Assembly: GCF_003999195.1 (NCBI RefSeq)
Contig: NZ_RJVR01000216.1
Span: forward strand, 38,929-102,928
Length of the DNA: 64,000 nt
Direction of reading: 5' to 3'
Source of the DNA: Streptomyces soli
Lineage (GTDB): Bacteria; Actinomycetota; Actinomycetes; Streptomycetales; Streptomycetaceae
Shown: positions 46,572 through 55,976 of the stretch, in pieces
How positions within the stretch are numbered: the first letter of the stretch is position 1
Layout of the letters: the number at the start of each line of letters is the position of its first letter
The notes under the pieces: model-generated
The model's database searches: none
The model's input: the letters and a program-made list of their open reading frames with translations, nothing else
Told to the model about the DNA's origin: nothing
Made by a program: the position numbers and the translations under genes

Positions 46572-47377
46572 GCTCTCTCCTCCTGCTGACGAACGCACTC
46601 CAGCCGTCCACCGAGGTACTCCCCGCGCTGGGGCTGCTTCTGCACAGCGTCCGTGTCGCGCCGGCCGAAGGGCCGGCCCTGGTGGACACCCCAGGCGCCG
46701 ACGTCATTCTCATCGACGGCCGACGTGACCTCCCGCAGGTCCGCAGCCTCTGCCAGCTGCTGCGTTCCACCGGGCCTGGCTGCCCGCTGGTCCTGGTCGT
46801 CACCGAGGGCGGCCTGGCCGCCGTCACCGCCGACTGGGGCATCGACGACGTCCTGCTGGACACCGCGGGGCCTGCCGAGGTCGAGGCGCGGCTGCGGCTG
46901 GCCATGGGCCGCCAGCAGATCACCGTCGACGACAGCCCGATGGAGATCCGCAACGGCGACCTCTCGGTCGACGAGGCGACGTACAGCGCGAAGCTCAAGG
47001 GCCGGGTCCTGGACCTGACCTTCAAGGAGTTCGAGCTGCTCAAGTACCTCGCGCAGCACCCCGGCCGGGTCTTCACCCGCGCCCAGTTGCTGCAGGAGGT
47101 CTGGGGCTACGACTACTTCGGCGGCACCCGCACCGTGGACGTTCACGTACGGCGTCTGCGGGCGAAGCTCGGTCCCGAACACGAGTCCCTGATCGGCACC
47201 GTCCGCAACGTCGGCTACCGCTTCGTCACCCCCGAGAAGGTCGAGCGGGCGGCCGAGGAAGCCCTCAAGCAACAGCAGCGCACAGAGTCGGAGGCGGCCA
47301 CGAGCGCCGCCGCGTCGGCGGCCCCCTCGGGCGCCCCGGACGCCGCGGCGAACCCGGCTGCAGCACAGAAAGGCTGA
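46568..47377 (+). CDS. glnR: GlnR, global nitrogen-metabolism regulator
   Basis: A 269-residue OmpR-type regulator that matches Streptomyces GlnR almost word for word ([39 protein letters not shown]). The receiver domain lacks the usual phosphorylation pocket arrangement and there is no partner kinase, as expected for this orphan homodimeric regulator. The C-terminal winged helix reads [20 protein letters not shown]. It controls glutamine synthetase, ammonium uptake and other nitrogen genes. The alanine-rich tail is variable in the family. Confidence 0.96.
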   Translation: MSSLLLLTNALQPSTEVLPALGLLLHSVRVAPAEGPALVDTPGADVILIDGRRDLPQVRSLCQLLRSTGPGCPLVLVVTEGGLAAVTADWGIDDVLLDTAGPAEVEARLRLAMGRQQITVDDSPMEIRNGDLSVDEATYSAKLKGRVLDLTFKEFELLKYLAQHPGRVFTRAQLLQEVWGYDYFGGTRTVDVHVRRLRAKLGPEHESLIGTVRNVGYRFVTPEKVERAAEEALKQQQRTESEAATSAAASAAPSGAPDAAANPAAAQKG

Positions 47378-47466
47378 TCCGCGCTGGGGTCCCCGCTGGT
47401 CACACCCTGGTCACGCTCCTTGCCGCGTCGTGTCAAACGGCCGGTAGACCCGCGTAGACTCGGCCT

Positions 47467-48489
47467 GTGGCAAAGGTGACGCGTGACGATGTGGCAAGGC
47501 TTGCGGGGACCTCGACCGCAGTCGTCAGCTACGTCATCAACAACGGACCCCGGCCGGTCGCACCGGCCACCCGCGAGCGCGTGCTCGCGGCCATCAAGCA
47601 GCTCGGTTATCGCCCGGACCGTGTGGCCCAGGCGATGGCCAGCCGCCGAACGGACCTGATAGGCCTGGTGGTTCCCGACGCCCGGCAGCCCTTCTTCGGC
47701 GAGATGTCCCACGCCGTGGAGCAGGCGGCCGCCGAGCGCGGGAAGATGGTGCTGGTCGGCAACTCGGACTACCTCCACGAGCGCGAGGTCCACTACCTGC
47801 GGGCCTTCCTCGGCATGCGGGTCTCCGGGTTGATCCTGGTCAGCCAGGGCCTCAGCGACACCGCCGCCGCGGAGATCGAGGCGTGGGACGCGCGGATCGT
47901 GCTGCTCCACGAGCGCACCGAGGCCCTCAACGAGTTCGCGGTCGTCACCGACGACGTCGGCGGTGCCCAGCTCGCCACCCGCCATCTCCTGGAGCACGGG
48001 TACGAGTACGTCGCCTGCGTCGGCGGCACCGAGTTCACCCCCACAGTCGGCGACCCCGTCACCGACCACGTGGAAGGGTGGCGGCGCGCCATGCAGGAAG
48101 CCGGCCTCGAAACCGAGGGCCGGCTCTTCAAGGCCCCGTACAACCGGTACGACGCCTACAAGGTCGGCCTCGAACTGCTGGCCGGGCCCGACCGCCCGCC
48201 GGCCCTGTTCTGCGCGACGGACGACCAGGCGATCGGCATACTGCGGGCGGCACGCGAGCTGCGGATCGACGTGCCGGGCGAGCTGGCGGTCGCGGGCTTC
48301 GACGACGTGAAGGAAGCCGGCCTCACCGATCCCCCGCTCACCACGGTCGCCTCCGACCGCCAGGCGATGGCCCGCGCGGCGGTGGACCTCGTTCTCGACG
48401 ACGGCCTGCGGGTGTCGGGGTCGCGGCGCGACCGACTGCGGCAGTTCCCGTCGCGACTGGTAGTCCGCAGGTCCTGCGGCTGCGCGTAA
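47467..48489 (+). CDS. LacI-family transcriptional regulator
   Basis: A 340-residue LacI/GalR-type repressor. The helix-turn-helix is [20 protein letters not shown] with hinge [12 protein letters not shown]. The periplasmic-binding-like domain contains [14 protein letters not shown] and a VAGFDDV-type segment near the end. The GTG start lies 89 bp after glnR. Effector unknown. Confidence 0.9.
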   Translation: MAKVTRDDVARLAGTSTAVVSYVINNGPRPVAPATRERVLAAIKQLGYRPDRVAQAMASRRTDLIGLVVPDARQPFFGEMSHAVEQAAAERGKMVLVGNSDYLHEREVHYLRAFLGMRVSGLILVSQGLSDTAAAEIEAWDARIVLLHERTEALNEFAVVTDDVGGAQLATRHLLEHGYEYVACVGGTEFTPTVGDPVTDHVEGWRRAMQEAGLETEGRLFKAPYNRYDAYKVGLELLAGPDRPPALFCATDDQAIGILRAARELRIDVPGELAVAGFDDVKEAGLTDPPLTTVASDRQAMARAAVDLVLDDGLRVSGSRRDRLRQFPSRLVVRRSCGCA

Positions 48490-48561
48490 GGACCACGTGT
48501 GATCCGGGGCTGACCTGGTCTTTCGTTTCCTTATATCGGTCATACGGACTTCTGCCGGGCT

Positions 48562-48588
48562 TCTCAGCGGACACTCAGGAACCTCTCA
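48562..48588 (+). promoter_or_regulatory. three 11-bp-spaced direct repeats upstream of htrA
   Basis: The motif (T/A)CTCA occurs at 48562, 48573 and 48584, exactly one helical turn apart, 25-50 bp before the htrA start. This is the usual layout of an OmpR-type regulator site; the neighbouring response regulator (50062) is the natural candidate. The last unit extends to TCTCATAGTC, which recurs in the inverted repeat at 54546-54581. Confidence 0.5.
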
Positions 48589-48612
48589 TAGTCGGGGTTC
48601 AGAGTCATAGCC

Positions 48613-49743
48613 ATGGACGAGAACACCCATCGCAGCAGCGCTTCCGACCCGCAGCAGCCGTACGGCAGCGGTGGGTACGACAGGTCCGGTACGGCCGGCG
48701 GCGACGCCCCGTACGAGTACGCGAGCGCCTCCAGCGGCGCCGACGCCCCCTCCGCCTACCCGCCCCCGCCGTCGTACCACCCCGCGGAACCCGTCACTCC
48801 CGCCCCCGGCATGACGGTGTGGCCCGCGAGCCCGGTCCCGCCGCCGCCGGACGAGGCGGCCCCCGCGCACAAGGCGCGCAAGTCCCGCAGTCCGATCGGG
48901 CTGATCGCGGCAGTGGCCCTGGTCTCCGCCCTCATCGGCGGCGGCTCCGCGGCCCTGATCGGCCGGGCGACCACGACGACCTCGGCCGGCACCACCACCA
49001 CGAAGGTCATCAACGCCAGCTCCTCCAGCTCCGGCGTCGCGGCCGTCGCCAAGGCGGACAGCCCGAGCATCGTGGAGATCACCGCCACCTCGAACTCGAG
49101 TGAGGCCACCGGTTCCGGTGTGATCATCACCAGCAACGGCGAGATCATCACCAACAACCACGTCATCTCCGGTGCCACCAGCATCAAGATCACCTTCACC
49201 AACGGCAAGACCGCCACCGCCCAGGTCGTCGGCACCGACAAGAACAAGGACCTGGCCCTCGTCAAGGCCGACAACGTCAGCGGCCTCACCGCCGCGACCC
49301 TCGGCGACTCCTCCACCGTCGCGGTCGGCGACCAGGTCGTCGCCATCGGCTCCCCCGAAGGCCTCACCGGCACGGTCACCAGCGGCATCATCTCCGCCCT
49401 CAACCGCGACGTCACCGTCTCCACGGACGAGTCGCAGAGCGGCGACGGCCAGGGCGGCGGCCGGTGGCCGTTCTCCTCCGGCGGTCAGAACTACAACGGC
49501 AGCACCGGGTCCAACACCACCACGTACAAGGCGCTCCAGACCGACGCCGCGGTCAACCCCGGCAACTCCGGTGGCGCGCTCATCAACATGAACGGCGAGA
49601 TCATCGGCATCAACTCCGCGATGTACTCGGCGTCCTCCTCCTCCAGCTCCAGCGGCGCCGGCAGCATCGGCCTCGGCTTCGCCATCCCGATCAACACGGT
49701 CAAGTCCGACCTCGCCGGCCTCCGCAGCGGCGGAACCAGCTGA
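48613..49743 (+). CDS. membrane-anchored HtrA-like serine protease
   Basis: A 376-residue protein with a long proline/serine-rich cytoplasmic N-terminus, one transmembrane helix (LIAAVALVSALIGGGSAALI, about residues 97-116) and a trypsin-like domain outside. Catalytic His is in TNNHVIS, Asp in DLALVKAD and Ser in NPGNSGGAL. It ends right after the protease domain and lacks the PDZ domain of classical HtrA/PepD. Linkage to a two-component system parallels mprAB-pepD of mycobacteria (envelope stress). Confidence 0.9.
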   Translation: MDENTHRSSASDPQQPYGSGGYDRSGTAGGDAPYEYASASSGADAPSAYPPPPSYHPAEPVTPAPGMTVWPASPVPPPPDEAAPAHKARKSRSPIGLIAAVALVSALIGGGSAALIGRATTTTSAGTTTTKVINASSSSSGVAAVAKADSPSIVEITATSNSSEATGSGVIITSNGEIITNNHVISGATSIKITFTNGKTATAQVVGTDKNKDLALVKADNVSGLTAATLGDSSTVAVGDQVVAIGSPEGLTGTVTSGIISALNRDVTVSTDESQSGDGQGGGRWPFSSGGQNYNGSTGSNTTTYKALQTDAAVNPGNSGGALINMNGEIIGINSAMYSASSSSSSSGAGSIGLGFAIPINTVKSDLAGLRSGGTS

Positions 49744-49787
49744 CCCCCCTCCTCCTCACGTCCCTCTCCCTCCCAGGAGGCACCACC

Positions 49788-49994
49788 ATGAACGCCACCG
49801 TCATCACCATCCACAGCTACGAGCACGCCGCCACCGGCCCTGCCGACCTGGCCCTGGCGTTCGCCATGCCGATGGCCGCCGCCGCGACCCGCGCCCCCGA
49901 GCTCGCCACCACCCCCACGGGTTCCTCCCGGGCCGCCCGGCCCGCCCGCAACCGCCGCCGCTCCGCCGCCGCCCGCCGCCGCTCGGCGGCGTGA
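49788..49994 (+). CDS. 68-residue basic, Arg-rich hypothetical protein
   Basis: The gene has a strong ribosome-binding site (cccaggagg) and lies 44 bp after the protease gene. The first half is alanine-rich with a short amphipathic stretch; the last 25 residues contain about ten arginines. No family recognised. The ribosome-binding site and position within the protease/two-component locus argue that it is real. Confidence 0.5.
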   Translation: MNATVITIHSYEHAATGPADLALAFAMPMAAAATRAPELATTPTGSSRAARPARNRRRSAAARRRSAA

Positions 49995-50061
49995 GACGCT
50001 GATAACGGAAAATCCGTATAACCCGTCCCCATCCCTCTTTCCTGCGCGAGGTACACCAGCA

Positions 50062-50796
50062 ATGAGCCCCGGCGAGAACGGCGAGGCCCCCGCCCGCATC
50101 CTGATCGTGGACGACGAGCCTGCGGTCCGCGAGGCACTCAAGCGCAGCCTGGCCTTCGAGGGCTACGACACCTCCCTCGCCGAGGACGGCCTCGCCGCGA
50201 TGGACCAGGTCGGCTCCTACCAGCCCGACGCCATCGTGCTCGACGTGCTGATGCCCCGCATGGACGGCCTCACCACGGCCCGCCGCCTGCGCTCCGGCGG
50301 CGTGACCGTCCCCATCCTGATGCTCACCGCCCGCGACACCGTCGGCGACCGCGTCACCGGCCTCGACGCCGGCGCCGACGACTACCTCGTCAAGCCCTTC
50401 GAGCTCGACGAACTGCTGGCCCGCCTGCGTGCCCTGCTGCGGCGCAGCTCGTACGCCGCCGTGACCGGCGCCACCGACGACGACAGCGTCATGTCCTTCG
50501 CCGACCTCCGCATGGACACCACCACCCGCGAGGTCACGCGCGGCGGCCTGCCCGTCGAGCTCACCCGCACCGAATACACCCTCCTCGAGATGTTCCTGGC
50601 CCACCCCCGCCAGGTCCTCACCCGCGAGCAGATCCTCAAGGCCGTCTGGGGCTTCGACTTCGAACCCAGCTCCAACTCCCTCGACGTCTACGTCATGTAC
50701 CTCCGCCGCAAGACCGAGGTGGGCAGCCTCCCCCGCCTCGTCCACACCGTCCGCGGTGTCGGATACGTCCTCCGCTCCACGGAAAGCAAGGTCTGA
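50062..50796 (+). CDS. OmpR-family response regulator
   Basis: A 244-residue response regulator. The receiver has the acidic pair VDDEP, the phosphorylated aspartate in [12 protein letters not shown] and the lysine in YLVKPF. The winged helix ends [20 protein letters not shown]. It is followed after 5 bp by a sensor kinase gene, its cognate partner. MprA-like organisation with the upstream protease. Confidence 0.93.
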   Translation: MSPGENGEAPARILIVDDEPAVREALKRSLAFEGYDTSLAEDGLAAMDQVGSYQPDAIVLDVLMPRMDGLTTARRLRSGGVTVPILMLTARDTVGDRVTGLDAGADDYLVKPFELDELLARLRALLRRSSYAAVTGATDDDSVMSFADLRMDTTTREVTRGGLPVELTRTEYTLLEMFLAHPRQVLTREQILKAVWGFDFEPSSNSLDVYVMYLRRKTEVGSLPRLVHTVRGVGYVLRSTESKV

Positions 50797-50801
50797 GCTC
50801 C

Positions 50802-52325
50802 ATGGCAGCACCACTCCGCCGCCGAAGCCGCATCCTGCGGTTCCGGTCCCTCCCGCTCCGCTCGCGGCTGGCGATCCTCACCGCTGCGGCGGTCGCGGTC
50901 GCGGTGGCGGCGGTTGCGGTGTCGGCGTGGTTCATCGTGCAAGGCCAGTTGATGCAGCAGCTGGACCAGTCGTTGGTGTCTGCGGACACGCTCAAGCCGG
51001 CCAACGTCGGCTGTGACTCCGGGACGAGCACCAATCCAAACCGCGGGCCCCAGTTCAACGTCGGCAACACCGTGGTGCAGCTCGTCCTGTCCAACGGCCA
51101 GTCCTGCTTGCTCCAAGGCGACAAGACACTCCCCATCTCGAGCGCCGACAAGCAGGTCGCCCTTGCCGCGGGTACCCCTAGCCAGCGCGGAGGCCCCGGC
51201 AGGCTGGACAGCAACGTCGTCGCCCCCCGCACTGTGAAGGCCAGTGACGGCACGGAGTACCGGGCCCTGACCAGGGGCACCTCTCTCACTGCCCAGACCA
51301 ACGGCCAGACCTATACGACAGCTGTCATGATCGCCCGTCCGCTCAGCGAAGTCACCGACCCCCTCAATACTCTCGCCCTTATCCTGCTCGCCGTCTCCGG
51401 CATCGGCGTCGTCGGCGCCACCGCCGCCGGCCTCTGGATCGCCCGCGCGGGCCTGCGCCCCGTCGACCGGCTGACGGACACCGTCGAGCACATCGCGCGC
51501 ACAGAAGACCTCAGCGTCCGCATCCCCGTCGACGGCGAGGACGAGATCGCGCGCCTGTCCACGTCCTTCAACTCCATGACCTCGCGCCTCGCCGCCTCCC
51601 GCGAGCTCCAGCAGCAGCTCATCGCCGACGCCGGCCACGAGCTCCGCACGCCGCTGACCTCACTCCGTACGAACATCGAGCTGCTGGAGCGCAGCGAGGC
51701 CATGGGCCGCGCGCTCCCCCCGGAGGACCGCCGCGCCCTGCTGGCCTCCGTGAAGGCGCAGATGACGGAGCTGGCCTCGCTGATCGGGGACCTGCAGGAG
51801 CTGTCACGCCCGGACACGACCCCCGGTGGCGGCCTGCTGCAGACGGTGGCCTTCCACGAGGTCGCGGAGAACGCGCTGCACCGCGCTCGCCTCCGCGCGC
51901 AGGACATCAAGATCGTGTCGCGGCTCGCGCCGTGGTACGTACGGGCCGAGCCGGCAGCCCTGGAGCGGGCGATTGTGAATCTGCTCGACAACGCGGTGAA
52001 GTTCAGCCCGCCGCTCACCTCCGTCGAGGTGATGCTGCACGGCGGCGAGCTCACCGTCCGCGACTACGGCCCGGGCATCGCGCCCGAGGACCTGCCACAC
52101 GTCTTCGAACGCTTCTGGCGCGCCACCGCCTCCCGCTCACTCCCCGGCAGCGGCCTCGGGCTGTCCATCGTGGCCCGTACGGTCCAGCAGGCGGGCGGTA
52201 CCGTCGGCCTGTACGCGGCTCATGGTGGCGGCACGATCGCCGTGATGCGGCTGCCCGGCACTCCGGTGCCGCCGGCGATGGTGCCGGGGGTCTCGGGGGA
52301 GATCGGCGAGGTCATAGAGCACTGA
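50802..52325 (+). CDS. sensor histidine kinase
   Basis: A 507-residue membrane kinase. A first transmembrane helix (about residues 27-48), a 150-residue outside sensor domain and a second helix lead to a HAMP domain. The phosphorylated histidine is in DAGHELRTPLTSLRTN, the N-box is NLLDNAVKFS, and the G-boxes are DYGPGI and GSGLGLSIV. All catalytic motifs are intact. Partner of the preceding response regulator. Confidence 0.93.
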   Translation: MAAPLRRRSRILRFRSLPLRSRLAILTAAAVAVAVAAVAVSAWFIVQGQLMQQLDQSLVSADTLKPANVGCDSGTSTNPNRGPQFNVGNTVVQLVLSNGQSCLLQGDKTLPISSADKQVALAAGTPSQRGGPGRLDSNVVAPRTVKASDGTEYRALTRGTSLTAQTNGQTYTTAVMIARPLSEVTDPLNTLALILLAVSGIGVVGATAAGLWIARAGLRPVDRLTDTVEHIARTEDLSVRIPVDGEDEIARLSTSFNSMTSRLAASRELQQQLIADAGHELRTPLTSLRTNIELLERSEAMGRALPPEDRRALLASVKAQMTELASLIGDLQELSRPDTTPGGGLLQTVAFHEVAENALHRARLRAQDIKIVSRLAPWYVRAEPAALERAIVNLLDNAVKFSPPLTSVEVMLHGGELTVRDYGPGIAPEDLPHVFERFWRATASRSLPGSGLGLSIVARTVQQAGGTVGLYAAHGGGTIAVMRLPGTPVPPAMVPGVSGEIGEVIEH

Positions 52326-52460
52326 GGGGCCGCAATTCAGCGGCCGCGGACGGGACTTCGCGAGGGGCTTCATTTCCGCGCCGTGACGAGTCGGTGACCG
52401 TCTGCCGCCATTGCGTTTCCACCGGTGAGCCGTGCCGTCAGGTCGGATAACGTCCCGATC

Positions 52461-52718
52461 ATGGCTCTGGTCAACCTGATGGACACCGCCGTGGTCCCTG
52501 CCTCCGTCAAGGTCATGCGCATGCACGAGCTGTCCGTGCACGAGCGCACCCACCTCGCCTCCGAGGCCCTTCTCGTCCTCGACGGCCGCCTCGAACTCGA
52601 CGTCAGCGGCCGGCCCGTCTCCGTCGCCAAGGGCGAGCTCTACGTCCTCCCCGCCGGCACCCCGCACACCGCCCGGCGCGGCAGCCACGGCACCCTCGTC
52701 GTCGTCGAGCTGGCCTGA
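52461..52718 (+). CDS. small cupin-domain protein
   Basis: An 85-residue single cupin with the barrel core (LVLDGRLELDVSGRPVSVAK, LYVLPAGTPHTARRG). Of the metal ligands only the late histidine is clearly seen. The function is unknown. It is the last intact gene before a deletion scar. Confidence 0.8.
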   Translation: MALVNLMDTAVVPASVKVMRMHELSVHERTHLASEALLVLDGRLELDVSGRPVSVAKGELYVLPAGTPHTARRGSHGTLVVVELA

Positions 52719-52735
52719 CTGGCCGGCCTTGCCGG

Positions 52736-52801
52736 ATGTTCGTTCTTGAGCTGACCTACACCGCGCCCGATGAGCGGGTCGACGCCCTTCTCGACGCCCA
52801 C
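52736..52801 (+). pseudogene. 5' remnant of a YciI-family gene
   Basis: It encodes MFVLELTYTAPDERVDALLD followed by AH, the unmistakable start of YciI-type proteins. Homology ends at about 52801, exactly where the opposite-strand glycosyltransferase is also cut. The frame then runs on as antisense of the glycosyltransferase. Confidence 0.75.
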
Positions 52802-53191
52802 CAGCGGGAGCATCAACTGCCAGGTGCCGTAGCCGAAGGTGCGGGCGGAGATGCCCATCATCCACAGCGCGAACGGCGGCTTGTCGACGGTGCTCCAGTT
52901 GCCCGCGTCCGGCGAGCCGAAGAAGAAGGCCTTCCAGGATTTGGTGCCGGAGTAGACGGCGGCGTTGTAGAAGCTGTTGCCCGAGATCGTGGTGAGGTTC
53001 CAGGCGTACAGAGCTGTGGCCAGCAGCAGGATCGCCCACAGCGCGGGGCGGGCCCAGCGGGGGTCGTCGGGGCGGCCGGTGAAGAGGCGTTTGGCGCGGA
53101 CGGCGAGTCCGCCGCCGGAGGGCGGGGCGGCCCGGTGGGAGCGCCGGCCGGAATCGTGTTCAACGGGCGGCGGGGCGAGTTGGGTCGTCAT
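52799..53191 (-). pseudogene. truncated GT39/ArnT-like glycosyltransferase, 5' part only
   Basis: About 130 residues of the N-terminus remain: proline-rich start, first transmembrane helix (ALWAILLLATALYAWNLTTI) and the conserved outside loop WSTVDKPPFALWMMG. The paralog at 62385 continues for over 500 residues; this copy breaks after LMLPLV and the frame then reads unrelated sequence to a stop at 52640. Most transmembrane helices and active-site loops are lost. The ATG overlaps the GtrA stop by 4 nt. Confidence 0.82.
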
Positions 53192-53646
53192 GACGCGTAC
53201 TCCGGGGACGATGACGGGCGGCGACGCGGGCTGAAGATCCAGAGCCGCATGAGGACGAAGCGGATGATGGTGGCGGCGGCGTTGGCACCGACCAGCACGG
53301 CAAGTTCGACGCCGTGGGAAGCGCTGGGGGCCAGGAAGTGCAGTCCGGCGACAGAACCGGACGTCAGCCCCAGGCCGATGGCGAAGCCCAGCCCGGCTTC
53401 GAACTGGTGACGCAGGGCGTCGGCCGAGCCCTTCACCCCGAAGGTGAAACGGCGGTTGGCGGCGGTGTTGGCGACCGCGGTGATCAGCAGGGCCAGGGCG
53501 TTGGCCCAGATGGCCGGCATGATCTGCCGGGCCAGGAGGTACAGGGCCATGTACGCGAGGGTGCAGGCGCCGCCGATGATCCCGAAGGCCACCAACTGCC
53601 GTAGGCCTCCGACCCGTTGCGATGCGGCGCCCTGGCCCGCGCTCAG
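53188..53646 (-). CDS. GtrA-family membrane protein
   Basis: About 130-150 residues with four transmembrane helices (LVAFGIIGGACTLAYMALYL, ANALALLITAVANTAANRRF and two more). GtrA proteins are thought to flip polyprenyl-linked sugars and usually accompany GT2 and polytopic glycosyltransferases, as here. The start is unclear: no ATG or GTG suits; a CTG overlapping the GT2 stop (53646) or TTG/GTG at 53595/53592 are the options. Confidence 0.78.
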   Translation of the reverse strand: MSAGQGAASQRVGGLRQLVAFGIIGGACTLAYMALYLLARQIMPAIWANALALLITAVANTAANRRFTFGVKGSADALRHQFEAGLGFAIGLGLTSGSVAGLHFLAPSASHGVELAVLVGANAAATIIRFVLMRLWIFSPRRRPSSSPEYAS

Positions 53647-54497
53647 CGGGCTCCGGCGCTGGTGAGCACCTTCTCCGGAGAGGCAGCCGGGTCGGCGGGG
53701 GTCTGCCCGACGACGTACGACTGGTTCTCGCGGCGCGGCACGTCGATCCTCGCCTTGCCCTGGAGGGTCCGCTTGGCGATCCGCCACATGCCCTTGAGGT
53801 CGTCCATCGCGGTCCGGACGACGTCGACCCGGCTGTCGGGGTCGTCGGTCCAGTCCACCGGGACCTCGTGGATGCGGAGCTTGTTGCGCTCAGCCAGCAC
53901 CAGCAGCTCGGTGTCGAAGAACCAGGCGTTGTCCTCGATGTGCGGCGCCATCGCTTTGAAGACCGGGGTGCGTACGGCCTTGAAGCCGCACTGGGCGTCG
54001 GAGAAGCGGGCCGCCAGGCCCAGCTTCAGCAGGATGTTGTAGCAGCGGGAGATGAACTCACGCTTCGGTCCGCGTACGACCGCCGCGTGGCGGTGCAGGC
54101 GGCTGCCGATGGCCACGTCACTGTGGCCGGACAGCAGAGGAGCGACGAGCGGAAGGAAGCCTTCGAGGCCGGTGGAGAGGTCGACGTCCATGTACGCGAC
54201 CACATCGGCCTGGCTCTGGCTCCAGACGGCCTTGAGGGCGCGACCCCGGCCCTTGTGCTCCAGGTGGACGGCGTGCACCTTCGGGAGCTGGTAGGTCAGG
54301 TCGGTCGCGACCTGCCAGGTGGCATCGGTGCTCGCGTTGTCCGCGACGGTGATCTGGAAGGGGAAGGGGAAGGAGTCTTCGAGGTAGGCGTGAAGCCGGC
54401 TGATGCTGTCGACGAGGACGTGGGCCTCGTTGTACACCGGCACCACGATCTCGACCGATCGCTGCCGGGCGCCTCCTGCTGCTGTCGTCTCGTTCAT
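53643..54497 (-). CDS. family 2 glycosyltransferase (polyprenyl-phosphate sugar synthase type)
   Basis: A 284-residue GT2 enzyme: EIVVPVYNEAHVL at the N-terminus, the nucleotide-binding aspartate in VADNAST, and the metal motif YMDVDLSTG. This DPM1-like type loads a sugar onto a polyprenyl phosphate carrier. It lies with GtrA and the (truncated) GT39 enzyme, which would flip and use such a donor. Confidence 0.88.
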   Translation of the reverse strand: MNETTAAGGARQRSVEIVVPVYNEAHVLVDSISRLHAYLEDSFPFPFQITVADNASTDATWQVATDLTYQLPKVHAVHLEHKGRGRALKAVWSQSQADVVAYMDVDLSTGLEGFLPLVAPLLSGHSDVAIGSRLHRHAAVVRGPKREFISRCYNILLKLGLAARFSDAQCGFKAVRTPVFKAMAPHIEDNAWFFDTELLVLAERNKLRIHEVPVDWTDDPDSRVDVVRTAMDDLKGMWRIAKRTLQGKARIDVPRRENQSYVVGQTPADPAASPEKVLTSAGAR

Positions 54498-54545
54498 GCC
54501 CCTGACTCTTCCGGCCGGATCTGGGGCACTCGTAAGACGGCAATT

Positions 54546-54581
54546 AGCGGACTATGAGAAACAGCGTTCTCATAGTCCGCT
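54546..54581. promoter_or_regulatory. perfect 15-bp inverted repeat between sensor kinase and GT2 gene
   Basis: The arms at 54546-54560 and 54567-54581 (TTCTCATAGTCCGCT and its complement) surround a 6-nt loop and cover the last codons of the kinase gene. It could end the kinase transcript. The TCTCATAGTC half also occurs in the htrA promoter (48584-48593), so it may instead be a response-regulator operator for the GT2 gene at 54497. Confidence 0.65.
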
Positions 54582-55967
54582 CACAATGTGAGCGACGCTG
54601 CGCTCCCCAAGTGGGCTACCGGGAAGGCTTATTGAGGCCACTGTGCCGCCGCCGGGGGCAGGCAGCAGGGTCACCCGGCCGCTGGATCGCTGCACGGTGT
54701 GGGCGACGATGGACAGGCCGAGGCCGCTGCCGGGCAGGGCGCGGGCCTGGGGGGAGCGCCAGAAGCGCTCGAAGACATGCGGCAGGTCCTCGGCCGGAAT
54801 GCCCTGGCCGTGGTCGCGCACGGTCAGCTCGCCGGCATGCAGCCGGACCTCGATCCTGCCGTTCGGCGGGGAGAACTTGACCGCGTTGTCCAGCAGGTTG
54901 ACCACGGCCCGCTCCAGCGACGCGGGGTCGCCGAGGACGTGCCAGGGCTCGACCTCCGTGACGAACTCGATCCCGGGCCCGCGCAACTGGGCACGCTCCA
55001 GGGCGCGTTCGACCACCGAGTGAAACGGCGTCGGCACGGCGGCGGCCTGGGCGGCATCGGGACGGGACAGCTCCAGCAGATCGCCGATCAGGCTGCTCAG
55101 CTCCTGCGTCTGAGCCTGGAGGCTGCCGAGCAGCGCGTCCCGCTTGTGCTGCGGGATGGGCCGGCCCGTCTCGCTGCTGCGTACGAGCAGGTCCACGTTG
55201 GCGCGCAGCGAGGTGAGCGGGGTGCGCAGCTCGTGCCCGGCGTCGGCGATGAGGCGCTGCTGACGGTCGCGGGAGTTCTCCAGGGCCGCGGTCATGGAGT
55301 TGAAGGAGGTACCGAGGCGGGCGATCTCGTCGTTTCCCTCGACGGGGATGCGTACCTTCAGGTCTTCCGTACGGGCGATGTGCTCGACGGCGGCGGTGAA
55401 GCGGTGCACCGGTCGCAACGCCGTACGGGCGATGAGCAGCCCGGCGCCGAGCGCGAGCAGCACACCGCAGCCGCCGACGATGGTCAGGAGCGCGGCCAGC
55501 CTGTTGAGCGGCTCGGCGATCTCGCTGATCTCGCTGGCGAGGACAACCGTGTCGCCGTTGGACAGCTTGTGGGTGAAGACGCGGACGGTGGTGCCGTCCT
55601 CCCGCACACCGTTGCGCAGTACCCCACGTGTCTTGCCCGCCGCCACGTCGAGGTCGGCCTGCGTGATGACGGTCGCGGTGTCGGCGTAGTCCACGCAGCG
55701 GGTGCCGTCAGGCTTGAGCAGCACTGCGGTGATGCGGGACGGCGGGCCCTCCTTGTTGGTCGCGGGCGGTGTCTTGCCGCACTCGGCCTCCAGCACCTTG
55801 GTCCAGCCGCGGCTGACCTGCGCGGTGATGAGGGAGTCGTCCAGGTTCCCATGCAGCTGGTTGGCGGTGATGTACCAGCAGGCTGCCGCTGCCACTCCTA
55901 TCGCCACGGCGCAGGCCGCTGCCGTGAGGAGTGCCAGACGGGAGCGGAGCGGCAGTCTGCGGATCAT
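54570..55967 (-). CDS. sensor histidine kinase
   Basis: A 465-residue kinase with two transmembrane helices (about residues 12-34 and 155-180), an outside sensor domain of about 120 residues with two cysteines, HAMP, the phosphorylated histidine in DAGHELRTPLTSLRAN, N-box NLLDNAVKFS and G-boxes DHGQGI and GSGLGLSIV. It is closely related to the kinase at 50802-52325. Probable partner of the response regulator at 57629, separated by dedA and galU in the same transcription direction. Confidence 0.9.
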   Translation of the reverse strand: MIRRLPLRSRLALLTAAACAVAIGVAAAACWYITANQLHGNLDDSLITAQVSRGWTKVLEAECGKTPPATNKEGPPSRITAVLLKPDGTRCVDYADTATVITQADLDVAAGKTRGVLRNGVREDGTTVRVFTHKLSNGDTVVLASEISEIAEPLNRLAALLTIVGGCGVLLALGAGLLIARTALRPVHRFTAAVEHIARTEDLKVRIPVEGNDEIARLGTSFNSMTAALENSRDRQQRLIADAGHELRTPLTSLRANVDLLVRSSETGRPIPQHKRDALLGSLQAQTQELSSLIGDLLELSRPDAAQAAAVPTPFHSVVERALERAQLRGPGIEFVTEVEPWHVLGDPASLERAVVNLLDNAVKFSPPNGRIEVRLHAGELTVRDHGQGIPAEDLPHVFERFWRSPQARALPGSGLGLSIVAHTVQRSSGRVTLLPAPGGGTVASISLPGSPLGERSVAHIVSGL

Positions 55968-55976
55968 TTGGATAAC

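Noticed and set aside
50005..50017. Small palindrome ACGGA-AAA-TCCGT upstream of the response regulator gene at 50062
   Set aside because: Only 5-bp arms and no second copy near related genes; too little to call an operator.
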